Below are positions 17,083 through 25,849 of a stretch of 64,000 nucleotides of DNA, in pieces. The stretch comes from Nostoc sp. CHAB 5844 (lineage in GTDB: Bacteria; Cyanobacteriota; Cyanobacteriia; Cyanobacteriales; Nostocaceae): positions 346,035 through 410,034 of the forward strand of contig NZ_JAIVFW010000001.1 of NCBI RefSeq assembly GCF_020829595.1. The letters run 5' to 3'. Each line of letters opens with the position of its first letter. Positions within the stretch are counted from its first letter, which is position 1. The position numbers and the translations under genes are program-made. The notes under the pieces are model-generated. The model was given only the letters and a program-made list of their open reading frames with translations, searched no databases and was not told where the DNA came from.

Positions 17083-17490
17083 TAAAAACTAAACGCACTC
17101 TCAAGATAATAGGCATTGACGTTAGGTGAACTAAGCTAATAATCACAAAAGTTTGCTTGTTGAGACCGCAAGGGGAGCGCTGGCTCCCCTTGCGGGTTTC
17201 CCGACAGCCGCGCGACTGGCGTGGCAGGGGAGCAGAGGAGCCAGTGCGTTGCGGTGAATCAGTGCGGAGGGAGGGTTTCCCTCCGGAGCCACTTGCTCCA
17301 CTTGGGGAGACCCAAGTGGAGCAAGTGGCATCAGGCAACTGTGTTAGCGCAGCGATCTTCGACGCTCTTGAGCGTCACCCGAAGGGAGGTTCCAAGAGTT
17401 GTAGCAACTGGCGTGAGCAGGGGAGAGGGTTTGAAGTTTTTCTCCAAAATTTCAATTGTGCAACTTGTAAGCACAAAAGCCTATGAAAGG
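17083..17490. repeat. dispersed GC-rich repeat cassette, copy 1
   Basis: No real gene. From ~17157 comes a palindrome GGGGAGCGCTGGCTCCCC, then from ~17227 to 17425 a ~200-bp block that recurs, inverted, at 61682-61880 with very high identity. Internal palindromes include GGAGGGAGGGTTTCCCTCC and TTGCTCCACTTGGGG/CCCAAGTGGAGCAA. It produces open frames on both strands that are artefacts of its composition. Confidence 0.75.
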
Positions 17491-17832
17491 TTAATTTTCA
17501 TCGCGCCCGTGAACTTGTGCAGGTGGGCTAGTTGCTTCTACGGCAGTGAATGGTTCGAGAATTTTGTAGCTATGGTGTGAACCTTTAGGGACAACCCAAG
17601 AACTGCCAGGTTCTAGCAAAATAATTTGTCCTTCGATGTGTAATTCTGCACGACCATTAATTACATAACCAACAGTTTCATAATCGCGTGCAGTTGGTGG
17701 TTTATCTTCACCGGGTTGTTCGTTTTCCCAAAGACGCATGGAAACTGTTTTGCCAGAAGCAAGATATTTCTGACCGAGTTTACCTTTGGGTGAATGGCTG
17801 GAATCTATTTTTTTTACGCTTGTGTCAGTCAT
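17491..17832 (-). CDS. small cupin-domain protein
   Basis: 113 residues forming one cupin beta-barrel. Motif 1 is degenerate (YETVGYVINGRAELHIEGQ, Tyr/Glu rather than the usual two His) and motif 2 reads PGSSWVVPKGSHHSYKI with an intact His pair. It could bind a metal or a small ligand; no reaction can be assigned. It starts 15 bases downstream of the alcohol dehydrogenase stop, so co-transcription with 17848-19017 is likely. Confidence 0.82.
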   Translation of the reverse strand: MTDTSVKKIDSSHSPKGKLGQKYLASGKTVSMRLWENEQPGEDKPPTARDYETVGYVINGRAELHIEGQIILLEPGSSWVVPKGSHHSYKILEPFTAVEATSPPAQVHGRDEN

Positions 17833-17847
17833 ATTTAATTACCCAGT

Positions 17848-19017
17848 TTATGGTTTGAGAACAACTTTGATGCAGTTATCTTTTTTATGTTTAAAAATTT
17901 CGTAGCCGTGGGGTGCTTGGTCTATAGGTAGTTTGTGTGTGATCACAAATGAAGGGTCGAGATCACCGTTTTCAATGTGATTGAGTAAGGGTTTTAGATA
18001 TCTATGGACGTGGGTCTGCCCCATTTTGAAGGTTAGACCTTTGTTCATTGCAGAACCCATAGGTATTTTGTCGAGGAAGCCACCGTAAACTCCTGCAAGT
18101 GATACGTGACTACCTTTTCCAGCAGACACGATTACTTGGCGTAATGCTGTTGGACGGTCTGTTTCTAAACGGACTGCTTGTTTTACTTTGTCGTAGAATG
18201 CCATTGCATCTGTGCCGTGTGCTTCCATACCTACGGCATCAATACAAGCATCGGGGCCACGGCCGCCTGTCATTTCTTTGAGTGCTTCGCCGACATCTAT
18301 CTGTTCATAGTTGAGGACTTCGGCTTTACCCTGTTCTTTGGCCATTTGCAGACGTTCAGGAATGCGGTCAATGGCGATAACGCGTTCCGCACCAAGGAGA
18401 AAAGCACTTTTAATGGCAAATTGTCCGACTGGGCCGCAACCCCAAACTGCAACGATATCGCTGGGTTTGATGTTGCAGTTTTCTGCTGCCATGTAACCAG
18501 TCGGGAAAATGTCTGTTAAAAATAGAACTTGCTCGTCTGTCAGATGAGGAGGAATCTTGAATAAGCCAATATCAGCAAAGGGTACTCGGACATACTCTGC
18601 TTGTCCGCCAGCGTAACCACCAAATAAGTGAGAGTAACCAAATAAGCCAGCTGGTGAGTGACCCATTTGCAGTTCTACCATCCAAGCGTTGGGGTTGGAG
18701 TTATCACAAAGTGACCATAAATCGCGCTGGCAGAAAAAACAGTTACCGCAGGAAATTGTGAAGGGAACAACGACGCGATCGCCTATATTAACATTCTTAA
18801 CTTCACTGCCTAATTCTACAACTTCCCCCATGAATTCATGCCCCAAGATATCACCCTTTTGCATGGTGGGAATATAGCCATTATAAATGTGCAAATCTGA
18901 GCCACAAATAGCTGTGGAAGTAATTTTAATAATGGCATCACGCGGGTTAAGAATTTTTGGATCGGGAACCGTTTCTACCCGCACATCGTTTGCTCCGTGC
19001 CAGCAAACTGCTTTCAT
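17848..19017 (-). CDS. zinc-dependent alcohol dehydrogenase (formaldehyde dehydrogenase-like)
   Basis: 389 residues from ATG 19017 ([15 protein letters not shown]). Medium-chain dehydrogenase: catalytic zinc ligands CGSDLH (Cys43) and GHE; a structural-zinc cysteine cluster ([15 protein letters not shown]); and Rossmann motif [11 protein letters not shown]. The pattern fits the glutathione-independent formaldehyde/alcohol dehydrogenase branch. The upstream frame extension (nine residues) is not family-like. It is paralogous to 19661-20830, with only a secreted-protein gene between them, which suggests tandem duplication. Confidence 0.88.
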   Translation of the reverse strand: MKAVCWHGANDVRVETVPDPKILNPRDAIIKITSTAICGSDLHIYNGYIPTMQKGDILGHEFMGEVVELGSEVKNVNIGDRVVVPFTISCGNCFFCQRDLWSLCDNSNPNAWMVELQMGHSPAGLFGYSHLFGGYAGGQAEYVRVPFADIGLFKIPPHLTDEQVLFLTDIFPTGYMAAENCNIKPSDIVAVWGCGPVGQFAIKSAFLLGAERVIAIDRIPERLQMAKEQGKAEVLNYEQIDVGEALKEMTGGRGPDACIDAVGMEAHGTDAMAFYDKVKQAVRLETDRPTALRQVIVSAGKGSHVSLAGVYGGFLDKIPMGSAMNKGLTFKMGQTHVHRYLKPLLNHIENGDLDPSFVITHKLPIDQAPHGYEIFKHKKDNCIKVVLKP

Positions 19018-19032
19018 AATTTTTAGTCCTTT

Positions 19033-19216
19033 GTCATTAGTCATTTGTTATTAGTCATTTGTCATTTGTGTATACAAATAACAAATAGCTAGTAACATCC
19101 AGCTAGATAAAATGGTGTGTTAGGTGCTTTGGTTATTTTTTTTGTGATACATCATAATCGAAAAGACGCGCCTAACACACCCTACATGGCTATCCTTTTA
19201 CTTTTGTTTTTGAGAC
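19033..19216. repeat. intergenic tandem repeats and a GGTGTGTTAGG palindrome
   Basis: TCATTAGTCATTTGT-type repeats (19033-19075) precede an inverted repeat GGTGTGTTAGGTGC (19114-19127) and GCGCCTAACACACC (19168-19181), 13 of 14 paired. This palindrome is a common cyanobacterial repeat and might also act as the terminator of the secreted-protein gene on the minus strand. Confidence 0.5.
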
Positions 19217-19603
19217 CTATCCTCTATCTCTAAGTTGTTTGGTAGGAGGATTTTGGTAATAGCCTTCTCTGGTTCCTGTAGATGGCTCAACTGCTTTGCC
19301 AACTTTATCTTTCGTATCTTTGAAAAACTCTTTTGTAGCTCTGGAAGTGTCCTCATCCAAGTTTAGTTTTTCACGGACTTTATCAGCAGCGCCTTTAAGC
19401 TTGGACTGAGCATTTCTTACTTGGTTGTCGTTTTGAATGCCATTGTTTTGACCTTCGGGTACACCTTTGTAATAAATACCCTCTGGAGTTGTCACATCAG
19501 CTTGTGCTACGTTAACAAAGCTAAAAGCTTGACCTAGTAAGAACATAAATCCTACTAAGAAAACAACCATAATTTGGCGTAAACGAGAAATCACTTGCTT
19601 CAT
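19217..19603 (-). CDS. secreted, charged, LEA/CsbD-like small protein
   Basis: 128 residues from ATG 19603. Signal peptide to about residue 36 (QAFSFVNVAQADV). The mature part is hydrophilic and probably helical, with KLKGAADKVREKLNLDEDTSRATKEFFKDTKDKVGKAVEP-type amphipathic segments similar in character to CsbD and low-temperature-induced proteins. It lies between two alcohol dehydrogenase paralogs in a run of stress-type genes. A protective periplasmic role is inferred from composition and context only. Confidence 0.72.
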   Translation of the reverse strand: MKQVISRLRQIMVVFLVGFMFLLGQAFSFVNVAQADVTTPEGIYYKGVPEGQNNGIQNDNQVRNAQSKLKGAADKVREKLNLDEDTSRATKEFFKDTKDKVGKAVEPSTGTREGYYQNPPTKQLRDRG

Positions 19604-19660
19604 AAATAACCTCATTTGCTTTATTTATTTGTGTGTACAACTGAACGGCTATCAGCCAAT

Positions 19661-20830
19661 TCATGGTTTGAGGACGACTTTGACACAGTTATCTTTTTTC
19701 TGTTGAAAAATTTCATAACCGTGAGCAGCTTCTTCTAGTGGTAGTTGATGAGTTACCACAAAAGAAGGATCAAGTTTACCGTCCAATATTAGCTGGAGTA
19801 ACAAATGCATATATTTCTGTCCATGCATTTGCCCCATTCTGAAGGTGAGACCTTTGTTAAAAGCTGCACCCAAGGGTATTTTGTCTACGAAACCACCATA
19901 AACACCCATAATTGCCAAAGTGCCACCTTTACGACAGGCTACCATCATTTCTCGTAATACGTGGGGACGGTCGGTTTCTAATCTGAGCTTTTGTTTTGTT
20001 TGGTCGTAGAAGTCTTCTAAACCGACACCGTGCGCTTCTAAACCGACTGCATCAATGCAAGCATCAGGGCCGCGTCCGCCAGTCATTTCTTTTAATGCTT
20101 CACCTGCATTCACTTCTTCGTAATTTATTACTTCCGCTTTGGCATATTTTTTCGCCATTTCCAAGCGTTCGGGGAAGCGGTCGATCGCAATTACTTTTTC
20201 TGCACCCATCATGTAGGCGCTAATCATGGCAAACTGTCCAACTGCACCACAACCCCAAACCGCGACTGTATCTCCTGGCTGAATATCACACAATTCTGCT
20301 CCCATGTAGCCAGTCGGGATCGCGTCAGAAATAAATAAAAGTTTTTCGTCAGAGATATCTGACGGAACTTTCACAACACCAACATCAGCAAAAGGCACAC
20401 GGATATACTCGGCTTGTGCGCCTGCATAGCCTCCTAAGAGGTGAGAGTAGCCGTAAATTCCTGATGTAACATTGCCAAATAATTTTTCCTCAAGCCAACT
20501 ATTGGGGTTAGAATTATCACACAGTGACCACATATCACGTTGGCAATAATGACATCTACCACAGCCAATTGTCGAGGGAACAACAATGCGATCGCCTACT
20601 TTTAAATTATTGACTGCCTTACCAACTTCGACGACTTCTCCCATAAATTCGTGACCGATAATGTCACCTTTCTGTACTGTTGGGATATAGCCACCATATA
20701 TATGTAAATCAGAACCACAAATGGCTGTGGAAGTAATTTTAATAATCGCGTCACGGGGGTTGAGAATTGTCGGATATGGTACTGATTCAACCCGGACTTC
20801 ATTAGCACCTTGCCAACAGACTGCTTTCAT
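19661..20830 (-). CDS. zinc-dependent alcohol dehydrogenase, paralog
   Basis: 389 residues, same length as its paralog at 17848-19017 and aligning throughout. Zinc ligands CGSDLH and GHE, the structural-zinc cluster CGRCHYCQRDMWSLC, and NAD-binding VWGCGAVGQFA are intact. The start codon sits just downstream of a heptanucleotide array (20834-20897), so its leader contains these repeats. The two copies may differ in substrate or regulation. The family includes glutathione-independent formaldehyde dehydrogenases. Confidence 0.88.
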   Translation of the reverse strand: MKAVCWQGANEVRVESVPYPTILNPRDAIIKITSTAICGSDLHIYGGYIPTVQKGDIIGHEFMGEVVEVGKAVNNLKVGDRIVVPSTIGCGRCHYCQRDMWSLCDNSNPNSWLEEKLFGNVTSGIYGYSHLLGGYAGAQAEYIRVPFADVGVVKVPSDISDEKLLFISDAIPTGYMGAELCDIQPGDTVAVWGCGAVGQFAMISAYMMGAEKVIAIDRFPERLEMAKKYAKAEVINYEEVNAGEALKEMTGGRGPDACIDAVGLEAHGVGLEDFYDQTKQKLRLETDRPHVLREMMVACRKGGTLAIMGVYGGFVDKIPLGAAFNKGLTFRMGQMHGQKYMHLLLQLILDGKLDPSFVVTHQLPLEEAAHGYEIFQQKKDNCVKVVLKP

Positions 20831-20833
20831 AAA

Positions 20834-20897
20834 AGTATGAAGTATGAAGTGTGAAGTATGAAGTATGAAATGTAAAGTGTGAAGTATGAAGTATGAA
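20834..20897. repeat. heptanucleotide array (TATGAAG)n
   Basis: About nine imperfect copies of the 7-mer TATGAAG/TGTGAAG directly abut the start codon of the alcohol dehydrogenase and occupy its whole leader, ending 10 bases before the next gene's stop codon. Confidence 0.8.
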
Positions 20898-20906
20898 TTT
20901 CATTCT

Positions 20907-21602
20907 TCATCTTTTGCCTGTTGGTTGGCCTTCTGTGGTGGCAATTTCTCCTGCTTCCATGAGCATTTTAAAGCGGCGTAAGTCATCACCGATTTGCTGT
21001 TCTGGTTCTTCGCCAAAAAGTTTGGCTATGGCTGCACTTAATCCGCCGCCAGGAATGTCGTATTCTAAAACAACCTTGACTTCTGTACCGCGATCGCCTG
21101 GGGCTTTTTTAAAGCGGACAAAGCCGGAGTTATCAACATCTGCACCTTCCACAGAAGCCCAAGAAATAAACTCGTTTTCTCTATCTTCGAGAATCTCTGC
21201 ATCCCATTCCACGTTGTTACCCAAGGGAGCCTTGGCAATCCAATGAGAACGTTTTGCGTCGTACACCTTGACAGATTGGAGATGCTTCATAAAGGTGGGT
21301 AATTGCTCAAAGTTGTGCCAAAAACGGTAGAGTTCATCTGCTGGTTTATTAATCGTTACCGTCTTTTCAACTTTGATTGGTTTATTCATGCCTACTGCTT
21401 CCTGTACTTGCCCAATTGTGCTTTGCTTGGTTAAGCCTTGGTAGATTAGACCACCACCAGCCAGTGCAGTTAGGACTCCGCGTAGCGAGCCTTGTTTTAA
21501 ACCCGTGAGTACCATAGCTCCACCGCCAATGAGAGAAGCCCACCGTTCCATCTCATTAGCTTCTCCTGGAGTTTTACTGATGCGATCGCCTGTTGAAGTC
21601 AT
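20907..21602 (-). CDS. SRPBCC (polyketide cyclase/START-like) protein with N-terminal membrane segments
   Basis: 231 residues. Residues ~20-65 contain two glycine-rich hydrophobic stretches (WASLIGGGAMVLTGLKQGSLRG, VLTALAGGGLIYQGL) of the DUF2892-like kind; residues ~78-215 are an SRPBCC domain beginning VEKTVTINKPADELYRFWHNFEQLPTFM. Such fusions may carry hydrophobic ligands at the membrane. It belongs to the stress-type cluster; the ligand is unknown. The start at 21602 agrees with the family. Confidence 0.83.
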   Translation of the reverse strand: MTSTGDRISKTPGEANEMERWASLIGGGAMVLTGLKQGSLRGVLTALAGGGLIYQGLTKQSTIGQVQEAVGMNKPIKVEKTVTINKPADELYRFWHNFEQLPTFMKHLQSVKVYDAKRSHWIAKAPLGNNVEWDAEILEDRENEFISWASVEGADVDNSGFVRFKKAPGDRGTEVKVVLEYDIPGGGLSAAIAKLFGEEPEQQIGDDLRRFKMLMEAGEIATTEGQPTGKR

Positions 21603-21981
21603 ACAATTTTAGATTTTAGATTTTAGATTTTGGATTGGGAATTTTTGATTTTTCCCAATCAAAATAGTTCGTAATTCGTAATTTATTTCTGTGTGTAGTA
21701 AAAACCCATATTTTTGAAGAAGAATACATTCGTCAGAATTCAGGAGGAGGCAGTGCAGTGGACGGGTTCCCCGGCATAAAGCAACTGCCGTTCAGAACAA
21801 GAGCGTGGGGGATTCAGACCCGCCACTAATTGTAGACCGCTAAATTTTTAATTTAGCGGGGGTCTTAAACCCGTTTATTCATTCGCCACGAGCTACAAAT
21901 TCAATTCTGAATTCTGACTCCTGACGAATGTATTCTGTTTGATAACATCTGCTTTTCTTAATTACGAATTACGAATTGCTA
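21603..21981. repeat. intergenic region with a 216-bp MITE-like element
   Basis: No gene. The element at 21721-21936 is bounded by AGAATACATTCGTCAG and its exact reverse complement (21921-21936). It contains a strong hairpin CCGCTAAATTTTTAATTTAGCGG (from ~21837). Around it are TTTTAGAT and ATTACGAATT short repeats. No target duplication is evident. Confidence 0.65.
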
Positions 21982-23079
21982 CTACATAGATACAGCAGCA
22001 CCTGTAGTTGGCTTAGGAGATGCAACTCCAGCACCTATCTGCGCCCGATATAGCTCTACCAAGCGTTGTTCGTCTCTCAACAAATTACGGTAAATTTCTT
22101 TAAAAATAGAGGTTGCTACTGGGTCGGTAAACATTGCAGATAAATTACCAATGTCACCAATGCCTGTTTGCAAATCACCCAAAGCGCAACGTATTTGATA
22201 GATGTCATCACTACCAGTCAGAGCAGTTTTGACCTTAGCATATTGATTTGCAATATTGGCTGCTAAAGAAGGCTTTTCACCTAAATTGTTGAGGTAGGTT
22301 TCTAATATTTCAATATGTCGCCGTTTATTAGCGCTCATCTGTTGAAAGATGACTTTCGCTTCGGTATTAGATTCTTTTTCGTAATACTTTTCTAGAGCTT
22401 CTAGAGAATAACGCTCACCACTCAAAGCAGTATTTACACCTCTGACAATCTCAGCTTTAGTGGAACCACCCCAAGCATCAGCAATTTTCCACCATTCAGC
22501 ATCAGTATCTGTCTCATCGGGAAGCGCTGCATCTTTACCACCGTAACCCAGGCGACTGAGAATAGCTGTGGTGAAAATTGCCAAGTCTCCAGGTTCGCGG
22601 GAAGTAATTAAATTACCATCAACGACAAGTGCTTCATCTTGATAATTTGCACCTGCATTGAGCAGATCTCGACGGATAGCGCTGAAGCCAGTGGCGTTTT
22701 TGTCTCTGAGCAAATCGCCTTCAATCAGAAGTTGTGGCCCGTGACAAACCGCTGCTACAAGCTTTCCTTGCTGCACGGCTTCTTGCACAAAGCGGACTGT
22801 ATTGGGGTTGCGCCGCATCTTATCAGGAGCCATACCACCAGGAATTATAACTGCGTCGAATTCTGCGGCGATCGCTTCTGTGGTTGTACCATCAGGTTGA
22901 ACAGAAACTCTACCGCGTTTGCCTTTGTATTTCTCGTTCATCCGCGAACCGAGGATAACTACTTCGATTCCCGCTTGTTTCAGCCCGTTACAAGGAATTG
23001 TAAATTCTGCATCTTCTACATCATTTTCAATCAGAATTGCTACTTTTTTCTTCCCAAAGTGATTGTTTTGATATGACAT
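21982..23079 (-). CDS. DJ-1/PfpI family protein fused to a helical (ferritin-like) domain
   Basis: 365 residues. The N-terminal ~180 residues are a DJ-1/PfpI domain: KKVAILIENDVEDAEF with the conserved Glu, IIPGG at 79-82, and the nucleophile elbow VCHGP (Cys112-His113). The C-terminal ~150 residues are predicted helical with acidic ExxH-like motifs (GERYSLEALEKYYEKES, NKRRHIEILETYL), resembling four-helix ferritin-like or DUF2383-type domains. PfpI proteins act as glyoxalases or proteases/deglycases; the added bundle suggests metal or stress handling. It is in the stress-type cluster. Confidence 0.82.
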   Translation of the reverse strand: MSYQNNHFGKKKVAILIENDVEDAEFTIPCNGLKQAGIEVVILGSRMNEKYKGKRGRVSVQPDGTTTEAIAAEFDAVIIPGGMAPDKMRRNPNTVRFVQEAVQQGKLVAAVCHGPQLLIEGDLLRDKNATGFSAIRRDLLNAGANYQDEALVVDGNLITSREPGDLAIFTTAILSRLGYGGKDAALPDETDTDAEWWKIADAWGGSTKAEIVRGVNTALSGERYSLEALEKYYEKESNTEAKVIFQQMSANKRRHIEILETYLNNLGEKPSLAANIANQYAKVKTALTGSDDIYQIRCALGDLQTGIGDIGNLSAMFTDPVATSIFKEIYRNLLRDEQRLVELYRAQIGAGVASPKPTTGAAVSM

Positions 23080-23139
23080 GGATTTACCTATTTCGATTAT
23101 TGTTAATTGTGTGGAAATTTGTCAATTATTAGTGCTGAA

Positions 23140-23541
23140 CTAAGTAGGCACTTCACTAGTATGTGGTGCAGCAAAAAGTTCTTCGTAATCGTGCGTGAAA
23201 TGAGCTTGGAACTTAGAAAAATTTTCCGGCTTGATAGCATTTTGCAATACAGCAAAAACTGCCCTAACATGAATTGCCGTAGTGGTTGGTTCTATGTTTT
23301 CTTTTTGGCTTACACGTTTAATAAACTCTTGCAGATTGAAAGTTTGACCACTAGCTTGTACTTGGGTTTGTAAATAAGTATTTAGTTCCTCTGGTAGTTG
23401 TGCAACTAAATCTTGAATATCACTGCTGGCAATACGTTCTTTAATAGTTTCTAGTGTCGCACGAGTAGCAAGTTCTGCCTCCTCACGAGAATTAGATTGA
23501 GATAGGCTTTGTACATGGGTAATAAACTCGTGATATTCCAC
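23140..23541 (-). CDS. DUF2267 family protein
   Basis: 133 residues: MEYHEFITHVQ start, ATRATLETIKERI, LVAQLPEEL and FIKRVSQKENIEP are hallmarks of DUF2267. No signal peptide. The function is unknown, but DUF2267 genes recur with PfpI, SRPBCC and Zn-dehydrogenase genes in cyanobacteria, as they do here. 60 bases separate it from the DJ-1 fusion gene downstream, so they may be one transcript. Confidence 0.85.
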   Translation of the reverse strand: MEYHEFITHVQSLSQSNSREEAELATRATLETIKERIASSDIQDLVAQLPEELNTYLQTQVQASGQTFNLQEFIKRVSQKENIEPTTTAIHVRAVFAVLQNAIKPENFSKFQAHFTHDYEELFAAPHTSEVPT

Positions 23542-23880
23542 TTTCCACCTCCGCCAAAAAAATCAATACTTGTTTGGGTCTAAGAAATTTAAATAAGTTT
23601 AAATATAAATAGTTAATTATTACCGAGATAAAGTTATGAGTTAAGAAGTTAATAAATTGGGTAAGTTTGTTGTGTGGGTTGAGAACTTCTAACTCATAAC
23701 TAACAGATTCAACTACAAGTGGCTTGACCTTGAATTTACAATTACAAGATTAGGCTGTAAAAACTACCTTAACTTCGTTCTAAGGGGATAGATTTTTTTA
23801 TTTCTAAAGTTGTACATCCTAAGTGAGACAAATTTTGCCAACAAAAACGTTATTGTGGGAATGCAGAAAAGGCAGATATT
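23542..23880. other. intergenic region between divergent genes
   Basis: 339 bases, AT-rich. I see no gene, hairpin or strong repeat. It must hold the promoters of the DUF2267 gene (minus) and the DUF6335-like gene (plus), but no convincing -35/-10 pair could be singled out. Confidence 0.4.
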
Positions 23881-24267
23881 ATGGCAGAAAAAAATAATCA
23901 TCCTGAAATCAATTCTGAAGATTTGCCGCAAGAAATTACCGAATCTTACGGCACTGGAGTGAAAGACCTGCCAGGGTACAATGTTGGTGAGCGATCGCTA
24001 GACGAAACCAGCCCAGAGTATCCAGATAGTCCTGAAGTCACCAGTGATGACAGTTATACTTATTGGCAAGATACCGTAGGCGACGAAGCTGTGGGTGGTA
24101 CTGTGGCTGCCCCTGAGCAGGATATCACAGAAGAAATAGAAGCAGCCGTAGGCTTAGAAATGGACGACAGAGCCTATCTCCGTACCAACGACATTCTAGA
24201 ACAGCGTGATGATCGTCGCTGGGAACTAGATCCGCAGTCCGCTGAAGACTATCAAGAACGAGACTAA
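23881..24267 (+). CDS. acidic DUF6335-type protein
   Basis: 128 residues, strongly acidic, with DLPQEITESYGTGVKDLPGY, SPEVTSDDSYTYWQDTVGDEAVGGT and a C-terminal LRTNDILEQRDDRRWELDP. This matches the DUF6335 pattern of cyanobacterial small acidic proteins as I remember it. No signal peptide, no membrane segment. The function is unknown. It is adjacent to the stress-type cluster and divergent from it. Confidence 0.75.
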   Translation: MAEKNNHPEINSEDLPQEITESYGTGVKDLPGYNVGERSLDETSPEYPDSPEVTSDDSYTYWQDTVGDEAVGGTVAAPEQDITEEIEAAVGLEMDDRAYLRTNDILEQRDDRRWELDPQSAEDYQERD

Positions 24268-24416
24268 AAGTTGAAAGTGCTGAGTACTGAGTGCTGAGTA
24301 AAAATACTAACCTTTAGCCCCTAACCCCTAGCCTCTAGCCCCTCTCTCCGTTAAAAACCATTACTACAAATGTCCAGCATTTCGATAAACTCAGAAATGC
24401 TGCGATGTTGCTAATC

Positions 24417-25610
24417 ATGTCAGATTCCCAAAGCGTTAGTGCTGCTGTTGCCAAGCTCTACAATACCTATCCATTTCCTCCAGAACCCTTGCTAGATGAA
24501 CCACCCCCAGGTTATAACTGGCGCTGGAATTGGTTAGCAGCTTATAACTTCTGCACCAGCCAAAAACCCCAACAGCAAGACATCCGCATTTTAGATGCTG
24601 GCTGCGGTACAGGCGTAGGTACAGAATACTTGGTTCACCTCAACCCCCAAGCTTCTGTAGTCGGTATTGACTTGAGTGCGGGTGCTTTGGCTGTGGCAAA
24701 AGAACGTTGTCAGCGTTCTGGCGCAAACCGTGTTGAGTTCCATCACCTCAGCATCTACGATGTGGAACAGTTACAAGGTGAATTTGATTTTATTAATTGC
24801 GTCGGTGTTTTGCATCACCTACCCGATCCCATTCGTGGTATTCAAGCTTTAGCCAAGAAATTAGCGCCAGGCGGCTTCATGCACATTTTTGTATATGGAG
24901 AGTTGGGACGTTGGGAAATTCAACTCATGCAAAAAGCGATCGCACTTCTCCAAGGCGAGAAACGCGGCGACTACCGTGATGGTGTGCAAGTTGGACGACA
25001 AATATTTTCCTCTTTACCAGAAAACAATCGAATTGTCAAATACGAAAAACAACGCTGGGCAATGGAAAACCAGCGAGATGAATGCTTCGCTGATATGTAC
25101 GTTCATCCCCAAGAGGTTGATTACAACGTTGAAACATTGTTTGAATTGATTGATGCTTCTGGCTTAGAATTTATCGGCTTTTCAAATCCTGGTTTTTGGC
25201 AGTTGGATAGACTGTTGAGTAAAGCACCAGAGTTAATCGAACGGGCAGAAAATCTCAATGAGCGTGAGTTGTATCGTTTAATAGAATTACTAGACCCAGA
25301 AGTTACCCATTACGAATTTTTCCTTGGTCGTCCTCCCATAGTCAAAGCTGACTGGTCAAGTGATGAAAGACTTTTATCAGCAATTCCCGAATTAAATCCT
25401 TGTATTGACGGCTTTCCGAGTCAATGTATTTTTAATTACGACTACCAAGTTATCAATTTATCAACAGCAGAATTTGAGTTTATGCAAGCTTGTAATAGTC
25501 AAAAGACAGTCGCAGAAATTTTAGCAAATGTGCAGTTTGGCTTAGATGGGGTGAGAACGTTGATTAAGCAGCAGTTGGTGATGCTGACACCCATAGAACT
25601 TACACAGTGA
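24417..25610 (+). CDS. class I SAM-dependent methyltransferase with C-terminal extension
   Basis: 397 residues from ATG 24417 (a further ATG lies at 24405). YNTYPFPPEPLLDEPPPGY precedes the Rossmann core, whose motif I is LDAGCGTGVG, followed by VVGIDLSAGAL and INCVGVLHHLPDP. The C-terminal ~170 residues form a separate domain seen in cyanobacterial methyltransferases of this class. The methyl acceptor is unknown. Single gene with repetitive DNA on both sides. Confidence 0.85.
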   Translation: MSDSQSVSAAVAKLYNTYPFPPEPLLDEPPPGYNWRWNWLAAYNFCTSQKPQQQDIRILDAGCGTGVGTEYLVHLNPQASVVGIDLSAGALAVAKERCQRSGANRVEFHHLSIYDVEQLQGEFDFINCVGVLHHLPDPIRGIQALAKKLAPGGFMHIFVYGELGRWEIQLMQKAIALLQGEKRGDYRDGVQVGRQIFSSLPENNRIVKYEKQRWAMENQRDECFADMYVHPQEVDYNVETLFELIDASGLEFIGFSNPGFWQLDRLLSKAPELIERAENLNERELYRLIELLDPEVTHYEFFLGRPPIVKADWSSDERLLSAIPELNPCIDGFPSQCIFNYDYQVINLSTAEFEFMQACNSQKTVAEILANVQFGLDGVRTLIKQQLVMLTPIELTQ

Positions 25611-25849
25611 TACTAAAAATCAATTTTTTTAACGAACCACAGAGACGCAGAGGCCACAGAGGAAGGAAAGTTTGAAAAATTTTTGTATAACTCTTTGCGC
25701 CTTTGCGCGGCAGTCGCGCGGCTGTCGGCAGAGCCGACGACACTTGCTTCAACGCTCTTAACCCGCGCAACGCAGTGTCTCCCCAACGCGCTGCCTTGCC
25801 TTTGCGTGAGGCTGAAAATTCTTGTGTTCTAACATTCATGCAAAAGTCT
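25611..25849. repeat. dispersed GC-rich repeat between convergent genes
   Basis: AACGAACCACAGAGACGCAGAGG-type sequence, CTTTGCGCCTTTGCG, and a block (25709-25800: CGGCTGTCGGCAGAGCCGACG, CAACGCGCTGCC) of the same family as parts of 17157-17425 and 29930-29990. No gene seen. Confidence 0.6.

Noticed and set aside
17157..17486. Overlapping ORFs on both strands within the GC-rich repeat
   Set aside because: No family features, and the same DNA recurs elsewhere as a noncoding repeat; open frames result from base composition.
18099..18519. Plus-strand ORFs opposite the alcohol dehydrogenase
   Set aside because: Reverse shadows of a gene with clear zinc-binding and Rossmann motifs.
21837..21860. 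Riboswitch or terminator in the hairpin region before the SRPBCC gene
   Set aside because: The hairpin lies centrally in an element with perfect inverted ends, so it is better explained as part of a MITE; no known riboswitch core was recognised.
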